DNA of 64,000 bases. Origin: Paraglaciecola marina (GTDB taxonomy: Bacteria; Pseudomonadota; Gammaproteobacteria; Enterobacterales; Alteromonadaceae). The DNA lies in NCBI RefSeq assembly GCF_004360155.1, contig NZ_ML178720.1, positions 91,078-155,077 on the forward strand, read 5' to 3'. Position numbers and translations under genes: made by a program. The notes under the pieces are model-generated. The model did not search any database. It was not told the DNA's origin and was given only the letters and a program-made list of their open reading frames with translations. Positions 1-9,155 of this stretch are shown piece by piece (position 1 is the first letter of the stretch; every line of letters begins with the position of its first letter).

Positions 1-1
1 T

Positions 2-1384
2 TCTGGAATAGGTATAAGTCGTGAAGATCAAAGAAAGTTATTTGCGGCATTTTCACAGGTAGAAGACGCGCTAAATCGATCCTATCAGGGCACGGGCTTG
101 GGGTTAGTAATATGCCAAGAGCTTGTTAATTTGATGCGTGGCGAACTCACTTTAAGCAGTGCTCCTGGAATAGGAAGTACGTTTACTGTGACGCTGCGAA
201 CCAATCTACTTAACCGCAGTCTATCCCTCAATTCTAGTGGTGACTGGGAAGATAAAAATGTTTTATATTTTGATCCTTACCCCCAAGCGCGCCATGCCGC
301 AGTTAAATTATTAAAAAATATGGGAGTCAAGGTAACTGGGGTTGAATCACTATTGTATTTACGTCAATTACAAACTCAATATGACTTTGTGTTTATAAGC
401 GTTCCCAATAATAAAGAGAACATTTTACCAAGCATTCTCGAAGCCACTCGCCATTTAAACACATCAACAACTGTGATCTTGTACTCCGGTGAAGAATCCT
501 TATCTAAAAGGGATGACTTGTCGCAATATTTCACTCACAAAATCCGTTTACCATTAACCCTGAGAAAACTTAATAGCCTACTGCATGTGCCAGAGGAAAG
601 CCCAACAAATAAACTTCAACAAAGATTAGAAGCACTCCCAGCGGCAAAAGTCTTAGCCGTTGATGATATGGAAATAAACTTGCGGCTACTCACCACCTGG
701 CTAAAGAATACTAACTTGCAACTTACCTTGGCATTTAGCGGCAATGATGCAGTAGAACAGTGCAAAGAAACTGAGTTTGACTTGATTTTGATGGATGTGC
801 AAATGCCGAACATGGATGGCTTAGAAGCGACTAAATTAATAAGGCAAACCAAGTTAAATCTTGGCACCCCAATTATTGCGGTTACTGCCCATGCCTTCAA
901 AGAAGAACAAGACAAATTGTTAGCATCGGGGATGGACGATTATTTACCTAAACCCATTAATTTATCCGACCTAATTGATTTGATTAAACGTTGGTGTCAG
1001 ATCACAGATTCTAATGATTCAGAGCAGATTAGTTTTGATTGGGAGCTGGCACTAAAGCGTACTAATCAAAATGAAGATGCAGCCAAGGATATATTGCAAA
1101 AATTTGTACAACAGTTACCAGAATTAACGGAATCTATTCTAATTTCCAGACAAGAACAAATGTACGAAGATATGTTAGCAAGAGTTCATCAATTACATGG
1201 CGCATGCTGCTATACCGGAGTTCCTGCGTTACATTCACTGTGCGAAGAGTTAGAAAGTGCGCTAAAAACGAAACATTATGAAGCCGCTTTTTACAAAGCT
1301 CCAGAGTTAAAAACAGAGTCCTTAAATATACTGCTTGCTGTGGAGCAAGCTAAGGTTTTAAAGGCTTCAGATACGGCTAATTAG
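2..1384 (+). CDS. barA: BarA-type hybrid sensor kinase, 3' part (5' end outside window)
   Basis: The reading frame is open from base 2, so the gene begins upstream of the window and 460 residues are visible. The visible part opens in the histidine-kinase ATPase domain (SGIGI G1 box, then GTGLGL G2 box). It continues through a linker to a receiver domain containing VDD, the phospho-acceptor Asp in LMDVQMPN, the TAH switch and the KP lysine. It ends in a C-terminal HPt domain with the phospho-histidine in QLHGACCYTG (bases 1196-1198). The order HATPase-REC-HPt and the LHG-C-Y-GVP signature match BarA, the tripartite kinase that feeds a His-Asp-His relay to UvrY/GacA and so controls CsrB-type small RNAs. 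It is an inner-membrane protein, but its transmembrane part is not in view. The 3' end overlaps the convergent downstream gene by 8 bases. Confidence 0.93.
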   Translation, partial: SGIGISREDQRKLFAAFSQVEDALNRSYQGTGLGLVICQELVNLMRGELTLSSAPGIGSTFTVTLRTNLLNRSLSLNSSGDWEDKNVLYFDPYPQARHAAVKLLKNMGVKVTGVESLLYLRQLQTQYDFVFISVPNNKENILPSILEATRHLNTSTTVILYSGEESLSKRDDLSQYFTHKIRLPLTLRKLNSLLHVPEESPTNKLQQRLEALPAAKVLAVDDMEINLRLLTTWLKNTNLQLTLAFSGNDAVEQCKETEFDLILMDVQMPNMDGLEATKLIRQTKLNLGTPIIAVTAHAFKEEQDKLLASGMDDYLPKPINLSDLIDLIKRWCQITDSNDSEQISFDWELALKRTNQNEDAAKDILQKFVQQLPELTESILISRQEQMYEDMLARVHQLHGACCYTGVPALHSLCEELESALKTKHYEAAFYKAPELKTESLNILLAVEQAKVLKASDTAN

Positions 1385-2069
1385 TTGGATATATTACCTG
1401 CTGCTGGCATTGCTTTAACAAGGTAACAAACTCATGTTCAGACCTGTCTAACTCTGACACAGGAATATATAAATCGTATCCTAGACGTTGCCGTAACTTG
1501 GTCATACGATTAGCAAACATGGCAGTGATACCTTTATAAATTTTACCCTGAGCATCTTTGTAAATATCATCTTCAAGCAATTCGTCACTATAACAGCTAC
1601 CAGAAGAACAATTTTCTGAATTCGCTGAGGGCATGTTATGAAATAGCAAAGGACGTTGTTCCATCAATATATTACTCATTAAACGGGGTGATATATTTTC
1701 TAATAAAGGAGCATAATCTTTGACCTTGATTGCAACCATATGCAGACTTTTTCTTTCAAGCCCTGAAGATACGTGAGGCACATCTACTCTTTGAATATTG
1801 TCCCAAGGTAGCACCCATTTGCCATTTTTATGTTGATAACAAATACTACTTTTTGACAATAGAAAACTAAATTGAGGCTCCCGGTATTTTACCCAAGCAA
1901 TTAAAAAAGCAATGATAGATGCACTGAGAAGAAATATACCAACTAAATAAATAGTCTTAGGCATCGTCACTAACATAATCACCGAGACACAGAGCAACAA
2001 CAAACCAATTAATGTTGTCACAATTACGTTTCGTTTAGCATGACTGCGGATTTCGATAATATCTTCCAT
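1377..2069 (-). CDS. DUF2982-family membrane protein
   Basis: A 230-residue protein with two closely spaced membrane segments near the N-terminus (about residues 15-60) followed by a cytosolic domain of about 165 residues. It reads like the DUF2982 family known from Shewanella, Vibrio and Alteromonas; the function is unknown. I chose the ATG at 2069 because a GGGGGTAGAG ribosome-binding site precedes it. A TTG start at 2117 would add 16 residues without a site. It is convergent with barA and overlaps its stop by 8 bases. A short Cys pair (SENCSSGSC) lies mid-protein. The family assignment is from memory of the family pattern, not from a search. Confidence 0.75.
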   Translation of the reverse strand: MEDIIEIRSHAKRNVIVTTLIGLLLLCVSVIMLVTMPKTIYLVGIFLLSASIIAFLIAWVKYREPQFSFLLSKSSICYQHKNGKWVLPWDNIQRVDVPHVSSGLERKSLHMVAIKVKDYAPLLENISPRLMSNILMEQRPLLFHNMPSANSENCSSGSCYSDELLEDDIYKDAQGKIYKGITAMFANRMTKLRQRLGYDLYIPVSELDRSEHEFVTLLKQCQQQVIYPTN

Positions 2070-2431
2070 CTCTACCCCCAAACAACTAGATATAAAATAC
2101 ACATTAAAATGGCCCAAATCACTATAGCGCGGATCCTTTTACATTTTATACAGTCCGTCGCCCACCAATTTTTATTTTTGCGCTTAAGGGTCATTGAAAG
2201 ATTTGAAGTTATTATAAAACGTACCCTATCCTACCAAGCATATATTCATTTGAACAATAGTCACCCATGATAAGGATTAGTGATAAACCTTAGCCAGACA
2301 ATAACGTTAGTTGGTGTACAAGAGATGTGCAAGGAGGGGGAAGTTGGTATAAAAGACAAGCGTCAAAGACACAAAAAATAGCCCGCTTAACGAGCTATTT
2401 GCTCAGTATTTTTTGATTTTCACTAAGGTAA
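2070..2431. other. Intergenic region with one terminator
   Basis: About 360 bases between the DUF2982 and DUF3718 genes, both on the minus strand. It holds the terminator at 2374-2400 and presumably the promoter of the DUF2982 gene. A 76-codon plus-strand frame crossing it (2040-2270) has no ribosome-binding site and no recognisable product. Nothing else was seen. Confidence 0.6.
2374..2400 (-). terminator. Rho-independent terminator of the DUF3718 gene
   Basis: Read on the minus strand, AAATAGC and GCTATTT pair around a small loop, with one mismatch and a further CG/CG pair inside the stem. The stem is followed by a run of T. It lies about 30 bases after the stop of the DUF3718 gene. Confidence 0.8.
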
Positions 2432-2746
2432 TTACTTTTCATTTGATAGAAAAGAATACACATTAGTTGCTTCACGCTCTTTTGAGAAAGAAACTAAATC
2501 AACACCATTGCAACGCATACCATTAGCAGCAGTTAATCGTTGTAATACACGCTTTGATGAACCTGCAATCACACCAATACGGCTACTCAAACTACGCTCT
2601 AACATTGCAACGTCATCTTTTACGACAGCTTCACATAAATCTTGATAGTTTAAATCACCAACATATTTGACCTTCTCATCAGAACCCATTTTAGCGTTTG
2701 CACCTAAAGCAGCAAAGACTAGAGATAATGCAATTATCTTTTTCAT
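2432..2746 (-). CDS. Exported DUF3718-family protein
   Basis: A 104-residue protein with a typical signal peptide (MKKIIALSLVFAALGANA, cleavage after about residue 18). The mature part of about 86 residues contains two cysteines (LCEAV and MRCNG) that could form a disulfide in the periplasm. The pattern fits the small DUF3718 family of Shewanella and Alteromonas; no molecular function is known. It appears monocistronic: it has its own terminator downstream, and about 490 gene-free bases lie upstream. Confidence 0.75.
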   Translation of the reverse strand: MKKIIALSLVFAALGANAKMGSDEKVKYVGDLNYQDLCEAVVKDDVAMLERSLSSRIGVIAGSSKRVLQRLTAANGMRCNGVDLVSFSKEREATNVYSFLSNEK

Positions 2747-3238
2747 TTCAATTTATCCTATCTAAATAACAACACTAACAACATTTAATATGTACGACTC
2801 TTGGACGCAGTTAATTAATGACTGATTTAAAAGATAAATGCTGTATTTTTAATGTTTTCAGCAAGTGAACACCATGTAAAATCTAATAAGTCAATTTAAT
2901 GACAAAACTAAGACACTGATATTATTTAAGTTTATTACCTTAAGTATTCCATAAAGAAATATAAAAAACCAAATTAATACCAAAAACCTCTATATGGTTC
3001 GGGTTTTAATTTTTACCCGTTTAGACAAAAACACCTTTATTAACATAAAAGTAAAAACATTTACTAAAAAGTCCACAACCCCACTAGGCCTAAAAACAAC
3101 CACCATTCACTTTAAGCCAAAATCATTTTCTCAATTTTATCTATACCTATGTTTTTTTCCTAAATTAAATAGATTTTTAGCGAGACGACCGCAGCCCTAA
3201 GGCTTATAATTTATCGAAAATGTAACCACTTTTTAATT
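2747..3238. other. AT-rich intergenic region
   Basis: About 490 bases between divergent genes (DUF3718 protein on minus, aguA on plus). It must hold both promoters. A TATAAT-like hexamer lies near 3206, about 30 bases before the aguA start, but no convincing -35 box is seen. A 68-codon frame at 2994-3200 is Lys/Thr/Phe-rich, lacks a ribosome-binding site and is probably chance. Confidence 0.5.
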
Positions 3239-4294
3239 ATGATTAACAAATTTAAACTTCTCCCAGAATGGGTTGCGCAAGATGCTGTAATACTTGCCTG
3301 GCCAGATGAAAATACAGACTGGCAGCCTTGGTTGAACCAAGCTCGAGCTGTTTACATTGAAATAATAAACACTCTGAATCTAACAGATACAGCTGTTATC
3401 CTATTAGTAAGGCAAAATGCAATAGAGTCTTGTAAGAGACTGATTCCTAAAAATGCTAAAGTCTTGTTAGTTACTGCTGATTACAATGACACATGGCTGC
3501 GAGATTATGGCTTTTTAAGTGTTTCTGATGGTAATAGGGTCTCACCTATTGAGTTTACTTTTAATGGCTGGGGTGAAAAGTTTGATGCGAGTAAAGATAA
3601 CCAGATAAATAAACTAGCGCTGCAACAGTTCTGTATATCTGACATTCACGCTATAGATCTTGTGTTAGAAGGTGGAGCGATTGAAATTGATGACAATGGC
3701 CATTTACTTTCCACTGCCTTATGTTTACAAAACCCAAAGCGTAATGGCGTCAAATCATTAACTGATTATCAACAGGATTTTGCCTCTACTTTAGGTGCAA
3801 CCACTAGTACGATTCTAAAACATGGGCACTTAGAAGGCGATGATACCGATGGCCATATTGATACATTAGTAAGGTTTACGCCAACCAATGGCTTAGTTAT
3901 TCAAACAGCATTTAACAGGCCGAAAGATCCACACTTCCGAGGATTAGATGACTTAAAATTAGAATGTATTGCTGCGTTTCCCAATCACCAGATTTTCGAA
4001 TTACCTTTACCACATATAGTGAATAATGAAGGTCAAAGATTACCCGCGTCTTATGCCAATTTTCTTATTTCTAATCAGCATATATTGTGCCCCATATACC
4101 AGCAGCCTGAAGATGAGCTTGCCATTGTCACTATAAAAAATGCCTACCCAGATTTTACGATTGTAGCGATTAATTGCCTGCCTTTAGTTCAACAGTTTGG
4201 TAGTTTACATTGTATCACCATGCAAGTACCTGAAGGGGTGCTTAAGCCAGAGGTTTTACAAAGCCTTAAAAATGGAGTTTTTTTATATGAATAA
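3239..4294 (+). CDS. aguA: Agmatine deiminase (agmatine iminohydrolase)
   Basis: A 351-residue protein of the peptidyl-arginine-deiminase fold. It hydrolyses agmatine to N-carbamoylputrescine and ammonia in the cytosol. Visible signatures are WLRDYG (family WxRDxGP), FNGWG, LEGGAIE, the catalytic His-Asp motif GHIDT and the nucleophilic Cys at residue 325 in GSLHCIT. The length is in the usual range for the family. Its stop overlaps the start of the N-carbamoylputrescine amidase gene by 8 bases, so the two enzymes that turn agmatine into putrescine are translationally coupled. The pairing makes the substrate assignment much firmer than the fold alone. Confidence 0.92.
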   Translation: MINKFKLLPEWVAQDAVILAWPDENTDWQPWLNQARAVYIEIINTLNLTDTAVILLVRQNAIESCKRLIPKNAKVLLVTADYNDTWLRDYGFLSVSDGNRVSPIEFTFNGWGEKFDASKDNQINKLALQQFCISDIHAIDLVLEGGAIEIDDNGHLLSTALCLQNPKRNGVKSLTDYQQDFASTLGATTSTILKHGHLEGDDTDGHIDTLVRFTPTNGLVIQTAFNRPKDPHFRGLDDLKLECIAAFPNHQIFELPLPHIVNNEGQRLPASYANFLISNQHILCPIYQQPEDELAIVTIKNAYPDFTIVAINCLPLVQQFGSLHCITMQVPEGVLKPEVLQSLKNGVFLYE

Positions 4295-5180
4295 ACACAA
4301 GCTTAAAGTAGGGCTTGTTCAACAAGCCGTAGAAGGCAATAACAAACAAGTAAATTGGCAGCGTAGTAGCGAACAAATCACAGAATTAGCAGAGCAAGGT
4401 TGTGAGTTAGTTTTATTGCAAGAGCTTCACAGCACCCTCTATTTTTGCCAGCAAGAAGACACTGACAACTTCGATTTAGCCGAGCCTATTCCAGGGCCTG
4501 CTACCGACTATTTTGCAGCATTAGCCGCTAAATTGAATATAGTACTAATCACTTCGTTATTTGAAAAGCGCGGCTCAGGGCTTTATCACAACACAGCCGT
4601 GGTATTTGACCGAGTGCAAGGCTTAGTTGGCAAATACCGAAAAATGCATATTCCAGATGATCCAGGCTTTTACGAAAAATTTTATTTCACCCCTGGAGAC
4701 ATGGGCTTTGAACCTATTCAAACCAGCGTTGGTAAGTTAGGGGTATTAGTGTGCTGGGACCAATGGTACCCAGAAGCAGCTAGGCTAATGGCAATGGCTG
4801 GCGCCGATATGCTGTTTTATCCAACTGCGATTGGGTGGGACAAAAACGATACGGCAGAAGAACAAAGCCGCCAACATGGCGCTTGGGAAACCATTCAGCG
4901 CTCCCATGCTGTAGCAAACTCAATTCCAGTTGTTGTGGCCAATAGAACAGGCTTCGAACCCTCACCTGTGGCAGGGGATCCAGGTATTCAATTTTGGGGG
5001 CAAAGTTTTGTTGTTGGACCACAGGGCGAAATACTTGCTAAAGCGCCTAGCCATGAAGAACAGAATCTAACTGTTGAGATAGACTTACAAAAAACCGAGC
5101 AAATAAAACGAATTTGGCCCTACTTTAGAGACCGCAGAATTGAAGCCTATGATGATTTAACGAAAAGATGGCGTGACTAA
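4287..5180 (+). CDS. aguB: N-carbamoylputrescine amidase
   Basis: A 297-residue nitrilase-superfamily amidohydrolase that hydrolyses N-carbamoylputrescine to putrescine, CO2 and ammonia. The catalytic Glu-Lys-Cys triad is visible: Glu in LLQELH, Lys in YRKMHIPDD and Cys156 in LVCWDQWYPE. The region DQWYPEAAR and the C-terminal FRDRRIEAY are typical of AguB. I chose the ATG at 4287, overlapping the aguA stop by 8 bases, because the nitrilase domain begins right after it (KLKVGLVQQ). The longer frame upstream is an aguA shadow. Together with aguA it provides an arginine-decarboxylation-derived route to putrescine. Confidence 0.93.
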   Translation: MNKHKLKVGLVQQAVEGNNKQVNWQRSSEQITELAEQGCELVLLQELHSTLYFCQQEDTDNFDLAEPIPGPATDYFAALAAKLNIVLITSLFEKRGSGLYHNTAVVFDRVQGLVGKYRKMHIPDDPGFYEKFYFTPGDMGFEPIQTSVGKLGVLVCWDQWYPEAARLMAMAGADMLFYPTAIGWDKNDTAEEQSRQHGAWETIQRSHAVANSIPVVVANRTGFEPSPVAGDPGIQFWGQSFVVGPQGEILAKAPSHEEQNLTVEIDLQKTEQIKRIWPYFRDRRIEAYDDLTKRWRD

Positions 5181-5193
5181 AACGCCATAAGTA

Positions 5194-5231
5194 GTTAGCA
5201 GCAGAGTGGTTATTTTGGTGTTGCTGCTAAC
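5194..5231. terminator. Perfect 10-bp inverted repeat between aguB and the GST gene
   Basis: GTTAGCAGCA (5194-5203) and TGCTGCTAAC (5222-5231) are perfect reverse complements with an 18-base loop. The element sits between the convergent aguB and glutathione-transferase genes, so it may end transcription from either side. No clean T-run follows on either strand, so the terminator role is inferred. Confidence 0.45.
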
Positions 5232-5274
5232 CTCTATTGATTTTACGTCTAGTTTATTGAGTAAGACTCAGAAC

Positions 5275-5883
5275 CTAGGCTTTTGCACTAGGACGACTAC
5301 TAACAGCAGCATACCAACGTTTTAGATTGGGATGCTTCTCGGTTAACTTGATATCTACCACCCGAGCAAAATCAAGGGCACACAAAGCAGTTATATCAGC
5401 GATGCTATATCTATCACCTGCGATATATTCAGACTCCCCCAGGCGTTTTTCTAACACCTTTAGAAATCCAGCTGCATTTTTACCTGCCACTACACCATAC
5501 TCTTTAATAGGCGTCATCCGATCTTTGAAATAACCCGTGCTATGTTGAAAACACATGCCAACCTGACCAAAAAAGTACAACTCAACTTGTCTATGCCACA
5601 TATCTATTTGGGCTTTTTCTAATGGCGTGCTACCCATCAAACAGGGCTCTGGTTGAATTTCTTCAAAATAGCGACAAATTGACGCTCCTTCACTGATACA
5701 AGTGCCGTCATCTAATTCCAATACTGGGATTTTTCCAACTGGATTTTTGGCGCGCATCTCTGGAGATAAGTTCTCACCTTTTTGGAGGTCGACTTGCACG
5801 TATTCCATTGGAATACCTTTTTCTGCAAGAAAAATTCTAACTCGTCTCGGAGAAGGGGCGGTTTTGGTATCGTAAATTTTCAT
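5275..5883 (-). CDS. Glutathione S-transferase family protein
   Basis: A 202-residue cytosolic protein with an N-terminal thioredoxin-like domain (about residues 1-80; KIPVLELDDG cis-Pro loop and ISEGAS glutathione gamma-Glu binding turn). An all-helical C-terminal domain follows, with the conserved YSIADI N-capping motif. The candidate catalytic residue is a Ser/Thr in TKTAPSPRRVR rather than a CxxC motif. This points to a Ser-type GST acting in conjugation or detoxification; the substrate cannot be told from the sequence. It is encoded alone, convergent with aguB. Confidence 0.85.
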   Translation of the reverse strand: MKIYDTKTAPSPRRVRIFLAEKGIPMEYVQVDLQKGENLSPEMRAKNPVGKIPVLELDDGTCISEGASICRYFEEIQPEPCLMGSTPLEKAQIDMWHRQVELYFFGQVGMCFQHSTGYFKDRMTPIKEYGVVAGKNAAGFLKVLEKRLGESEYIAGDRYSIADITALCALDFARVVDIKLTEKHPNLKRWYAAVSSRPSAKA

Positions 5884-5970
5884 ATATTTATTCCTATAAT
5901 CCTGAGGCTTAAGCGCAGCGCCACAGTAATTGTGACGATTAGTTAAAAAGGCATGATTAAGGAGCTGTAT

Positions 5971-6384
5971 TTAATCTTGAGACTCTTTCCAAGCAGCCAG
6001 TTTTTCTTCACTATGCTTTTGAATATATTGGTGCTTATTACTCACCCACCACTTTTCCATGATACGAACATTTTTTTCATTACTTCTATAAAACAAGTCA
6101 AAAATATCTCCTAAAAAAGGAATAAGGCCGAGTAAAAAATCAATCACTATATTTTTTAGCATGCTAAAAATCAAAGATTTAGGGACTCCCATTTTTACAG
6201 CCAAACGAACAATCACTAAAGAAACGCAAGCCATAATGACATCCCCTACAAAAGGAATCAGACCAATAATAAAATCTAATCCAAGCCTAATACCAATCCC
6301 AGGAATACGGATTTTGTTATCGCTTAAGTTAGCCAACGTCTGTGCTTTTAAAAGCTCCTTGGGCGCCCTATAGTTATCATTCAT
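5971..6384 (-). CDS. DUF4112 membrane protein
   Basis: A 137-residue protein with two hydrophobic segments. It shows the repeated pattern L(D/L)xxIGLIPFVGD / FLLGLIPFLGD characteristic of DUF4112. The function is unknown. I chose the ATG at 6384, which lies 2 bases after the stop of the upstream DUF819 gene and indicates co-translation. A frame extending 13 residues further (to 6423) lies inside that gene. The tandem IPFxGD loops suggest an internal duplication of a helix-loop unit. Confidence 0.78.
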   Translation of the reverse strand: MNDNYRAPKELLKAQTLANLSDNKIRIPGIGIRLGLDFIIGLIPFVGDVIMACVSLVIVRLAVKMGVPKSLIFSMLKNIVIDFLLGLIPFLGDIFDLFYRSNEKNVRIMEKWWVSNKHQYIQKHSEEKLAAWKESQD

Positions 6385-6386
6385 AG

Positions 6387-7661
6387 TTATCCAATACTTT
6401 GTAATATTTGGCCGCAAAACCAAGCCATATATGTGCCTACTGTATAACCCAACACTGCCAACATTACCGCGACGGGAGCTAACGAAGGATGAAATGCCGA
6501 TGCAACAATAGGTGCAGATGCTGCCCCACCTACGTTTGCTTGACTACCCACAGCCATATAAAACAGTGGCGCTTTAATTAGCTTAGCTACACCTAACATC
6601 AACGCAGCATGGATCACCATCCAAATTGCTCCAATTATGAAGAATAAAGGCTCTTCTATAATCATAGTGACGTCCATTTTCATACCAATGGTTGCAATTA
6701 ATATATACAAGAATACCGAGCCTAATTTGGATGCGCCTACACTTTCTAACTTTCTAGCTTTTGTAAAAGATAATGCTATACCTATCGTACTTGAAAAAAT
6801 AATCATCCAGAAAAATTTACTATGGAAACTAAATTTACCCATATTTGGAAAGTGTTCAACAAAATACGGGGTAACATTGTCGGCAAAAAGATGAGCCGCC
6901 CCCGTCACGCCAAAGGCCACAGCAACAATTAGCATTAAATCTGCCACAGTAGGGATTTTAGAATGTTTTGCTTCAAAGCTACTTACTTTTTCTTTAAGCT
7001 CGTCGATTGCAGAGGTATCAGCACCGGTTTTTGCATCAATAGCTTTAGCATTGGCAGCCATTACTAGCAGTACTGCCATCCATAAATTAGCCACTATTAT
7101 GTCTACGGTAACCATGGCAGAAAACATTTGGTCACCAGCACCATAAATTTCTTTCATAGCGGCTTGGTTAGCACTACCGCCAATCCAACTACCCGCTACC
7201 GTTGTCATTCCCCGCCATACAGCTTCCGGACCATCAACACCCACTAACTCTGGAACGAATGTAGCAACAACTATTAATGCGATAGGGCCACCAATGACGA
7301 TCCCTAATGTGCCAGTAAGAAATAATATAATAGCCTTACTACCCAATCGAGAAATAGCTTTAAGATCAACACTTAGGGTTAGTAAAACCAAACAAGCAGG
7401 TAATAGATAGCGGGACGCCACGTAATAAAGTTGCGATTTTTCGCCATCAACGAAACCAAGGGTATTCAATAAAGAAGGTAAGAAATAACACAGCAGCACA
7501 GAGGGAACAAACATATAAAACTTTCGCCAGAATGGAGCTTCACTACTAGCAGTATAAAAAACTAAACCTAGTAGAATCGCCAAAATCCCCATTATGGTAG
7601 CGTCGTTTGTAAATAATGGACTATGAAGTACAGCTTGATCTGTAAGTACGGGTGTCGACAT
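6387..7661 (-). CDS. DUF819-family integral membrane protein (putative transporter)
   Basis: A 424-residue polytopic membrane protein with about 10-12 hydrophobic segments and a hydrophilic loop near the middle (ELKEKVSSFEAKHSKIP). The GSWIGGSANQAAMKE and VGSQANVGGAASAP motifs are the two conserved Gly/Ala-rich re-entrant-like stretches of the DUF819 family. The duplicated pattern is reminiscent of Na+-coupled carriers. The start at 7661 is preceded by AGGA at proper spacing; the longer frame to 7703 has no such site. It is followed at once by the DUF4112 gene. The substrate is unknown. Confidence 0.8.
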   Translation of the reverse strand: MSTPVLTDQAVLHSPLFTNDATIMGILAILLGLVFYTASSEAPFWRKFYMFVPSVLLCYFLPSLLNTLGFVDGEKSQLYYVASRYLLPACLVLLTLSVDLKAISRLGSKAIILFLTGTLGIVIGGPIALIVVATFVPELVGVDGPEAVWRGMTTVAGSWIGGSANQAAMKEIYGAGDQMFSAMVTVDIIVANLWMAVLLVMAANAKAIDAKTGADTSAIDELKEKVSSFEAKHSKIPTVADLMLIVAVAFGVTGAAHLFADNVTPYFVEHFPNMGKFSFHSKFFWMIIFSSTIGIALSFTKARKLESVGASKLGSVFLYILIATIGMKMDVTMIIEEPLFFIIGAIWMVIHAALMLGVAKLIKAPLFYMAVGSQANVGGAASAPIVASAFHPSLAPVAVMLAVLGYTVGTYMAWFCGQILQSIG

Positions 7662-7827
7662 AAATGATTCCTGTTGTGCTATTGCGCTGTTCCTGAAAAC
7701 CAACGCAACTTTTTTAATTATTATTTTTGGTTGTAACCACTATATAGCGGTAACTAATGCAAACCTTATATTAACACAAGCCTAGTAAGGGTGATCGAAT
7801 GGGTTACAACTGTTAGAAGAATAGAGG

Positions 7828-8907
7828 TTACTCTGCCCCCATTGCCTTTGACAGCTCGCTTCTTTTTTGGGTGTCTTCTGGAGTAGATAACCAACCTTTA
7901 AGATTTTTAATTAACATATTAGTCAAAGCTTCAATATGTTGCGTATCGGCATTTAATGCTGCTATGTATTCGTATCTCTCACCACCAGCCTCTATGAAAT
8001 ACTCTTTATTTTCTTCTCCAATTTCTTCAATAGTCTCTAAACAATCAGCTGAAAAACCAGGGCAAACAAGTTGCACTGACTTAACTCCTTGTTGAGGAAA
8101 AGCTTTAAGTGACTCATCCGTATAAGGCGTTAACCATTCCTCTCGGCCAAAACGAGATTGAAAGCTAGTAAAATGCTCATTCTTACTTAAACCTAAGTTT
8201 TCAGCTATTAGGCGAGAGGTTTTATGGCACTCACAATGATAAGGATCTCCCTTCAGTAAATATCTTTTAGGAATGCCGTGATAACTAAAAATCAGTTTGT
8301 CTGCCTTGCCGTTAACTTTCCAATGCTCACGTATTTTATTGGATACCGCTTTTATATATTCAGGGTTGTCATGATAATGAGTCATAAACCTTAACTCTGG
8401 CATCCAACGCTTTTTCATAAAACTTTGCGCTATAGCATCAAAGGTAGAAGCTGTGGTTGATGCACAATACTGTGGATACAAAGGTAAAACTAGTAGCTTT
8501 CTTACCCCTTGTTGCAGCATTTTATCTACCACTGAGTCAATTGATGGTGAGCCGTAACGCATAGCAAACTCAACCACAACATGCTCGCCATATTCAGAGA
8601 CTAATTTTTCTCTAATAGCATTTGCTTGATCTTGTGTATGGAACATTAGCGGCGACCCTCGCTCAGTCCACACTCCTGCATAGGCCTTAGCTGAACGACT
8701 TGGTCGGATATTTAAGATGACCAAATTCAATATCATCCACCAAATAAGTTTGGGCACCTCTACAACTCGCGGGTCAGATAAAAACTCTTTGAGGTAGCGT
8801 CTAAGCTCTGCTTTTTTAGGGGCATCTGGGGTACCTAAATTAGTAACTAACACACCCACTCTATCTAATTGGCTATGATTAAATGCAGGATTACCTTGAT
8901 ATTTCAT
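7828..8907 (-). CDS. hemH: Ferrochelatase
   Basis: A 359-residue enzyme inserting Fe2+ into protoporphyrin IX, the last step of heme synthesis. Signatures are LVTNLGTPDAP at the N-terminus, the metal-binding His in FSYHGIPKRY, the QSRFGREEWL block and the catalytic Glu in DCLETIEEIGEEN. CECHKT resembles a Cys-containing stretch found in many bacterial ferrochelatases. The start is supported by GAGAG about 8 bases upstream. It is divergent from the GTPase cluster, with a 248-base shared upstream region that contains a palindrome at 8929-8946. Confidence 0.96.
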   Translation of the reverse strand: MKYQGNPAFNHSQLDRVGVLVTNLGTPDAPKKAELRRYLKEFLSDPRVVEVPKLIWWMILNLVILNIRPSRSAKAYAGVWTERGSPLMFHTQDQANAIREKLVSEYGEHVVVEFAMRYGSPSIDSVVDKMLQQGVRKLLVLPLYPQYCASTTASTFDAIAQSFMKKRWMPELRFMTHYHDNPEYIKAVSNKIREHWKVNGKADKLIFSYHGIPKRYLLKGDPYHCECHKTSRLIAENLGLSKNEHFTSFQSRFGREEWLTPYTDESLKAFPQQGVKSVQLVCPGFSADCLETIEEIGEENKEYFIEAGGERYEYIAALNADTQHIEALTNMLIKNLKGWLSTPEDTQKRSELSKAMGAE

Positions 8908-8928
8908 GAAAAAGCTCTCGATGAAGTA

Positions 8929-8946
8929 TGAGACAGACCAGTCTCA
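8929..8946. promoter_or_regulatory. Operator-like palindrome upstream of hemH
   Basis: TGAGAC-AGACCA-GTCTCA is a 6+6 inverted repeat with a 6-base centre, 22 bases upstream of the hemH ATG. Size and symmetry fit a dimeric repressor site (for example TetR-like), but no regulator is encoded nearby and the assignment is inference. Confidence 0.3.
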
Positions 8947-9155
8947 ACTCGACATATGATGTCTATAAATACGATTAACTTAACATTTTGGACCAATGCA
9001 GATAAAAATCAATCGATGATCTAGTTTAGACAGCGCTATTTTTTACTCTAAACCTAGTAAAATCAGTATTATTCTGTGTGAAACCTGTGCATCATTAGGC
9101 TTAGTGCTAGAGAGTGCAGCACCAAGGAACTTGAATTAAAGTAGGGGGTTAGAGT

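Noticed and set aside
2994-3200. 68-codon plus-strand frame upstream of aguA
   Set aside because: Low-complexity Lys/Thr/Phe composition, no ribosome-binding site, no recognisable product; probably chance in AT-rich DNA.
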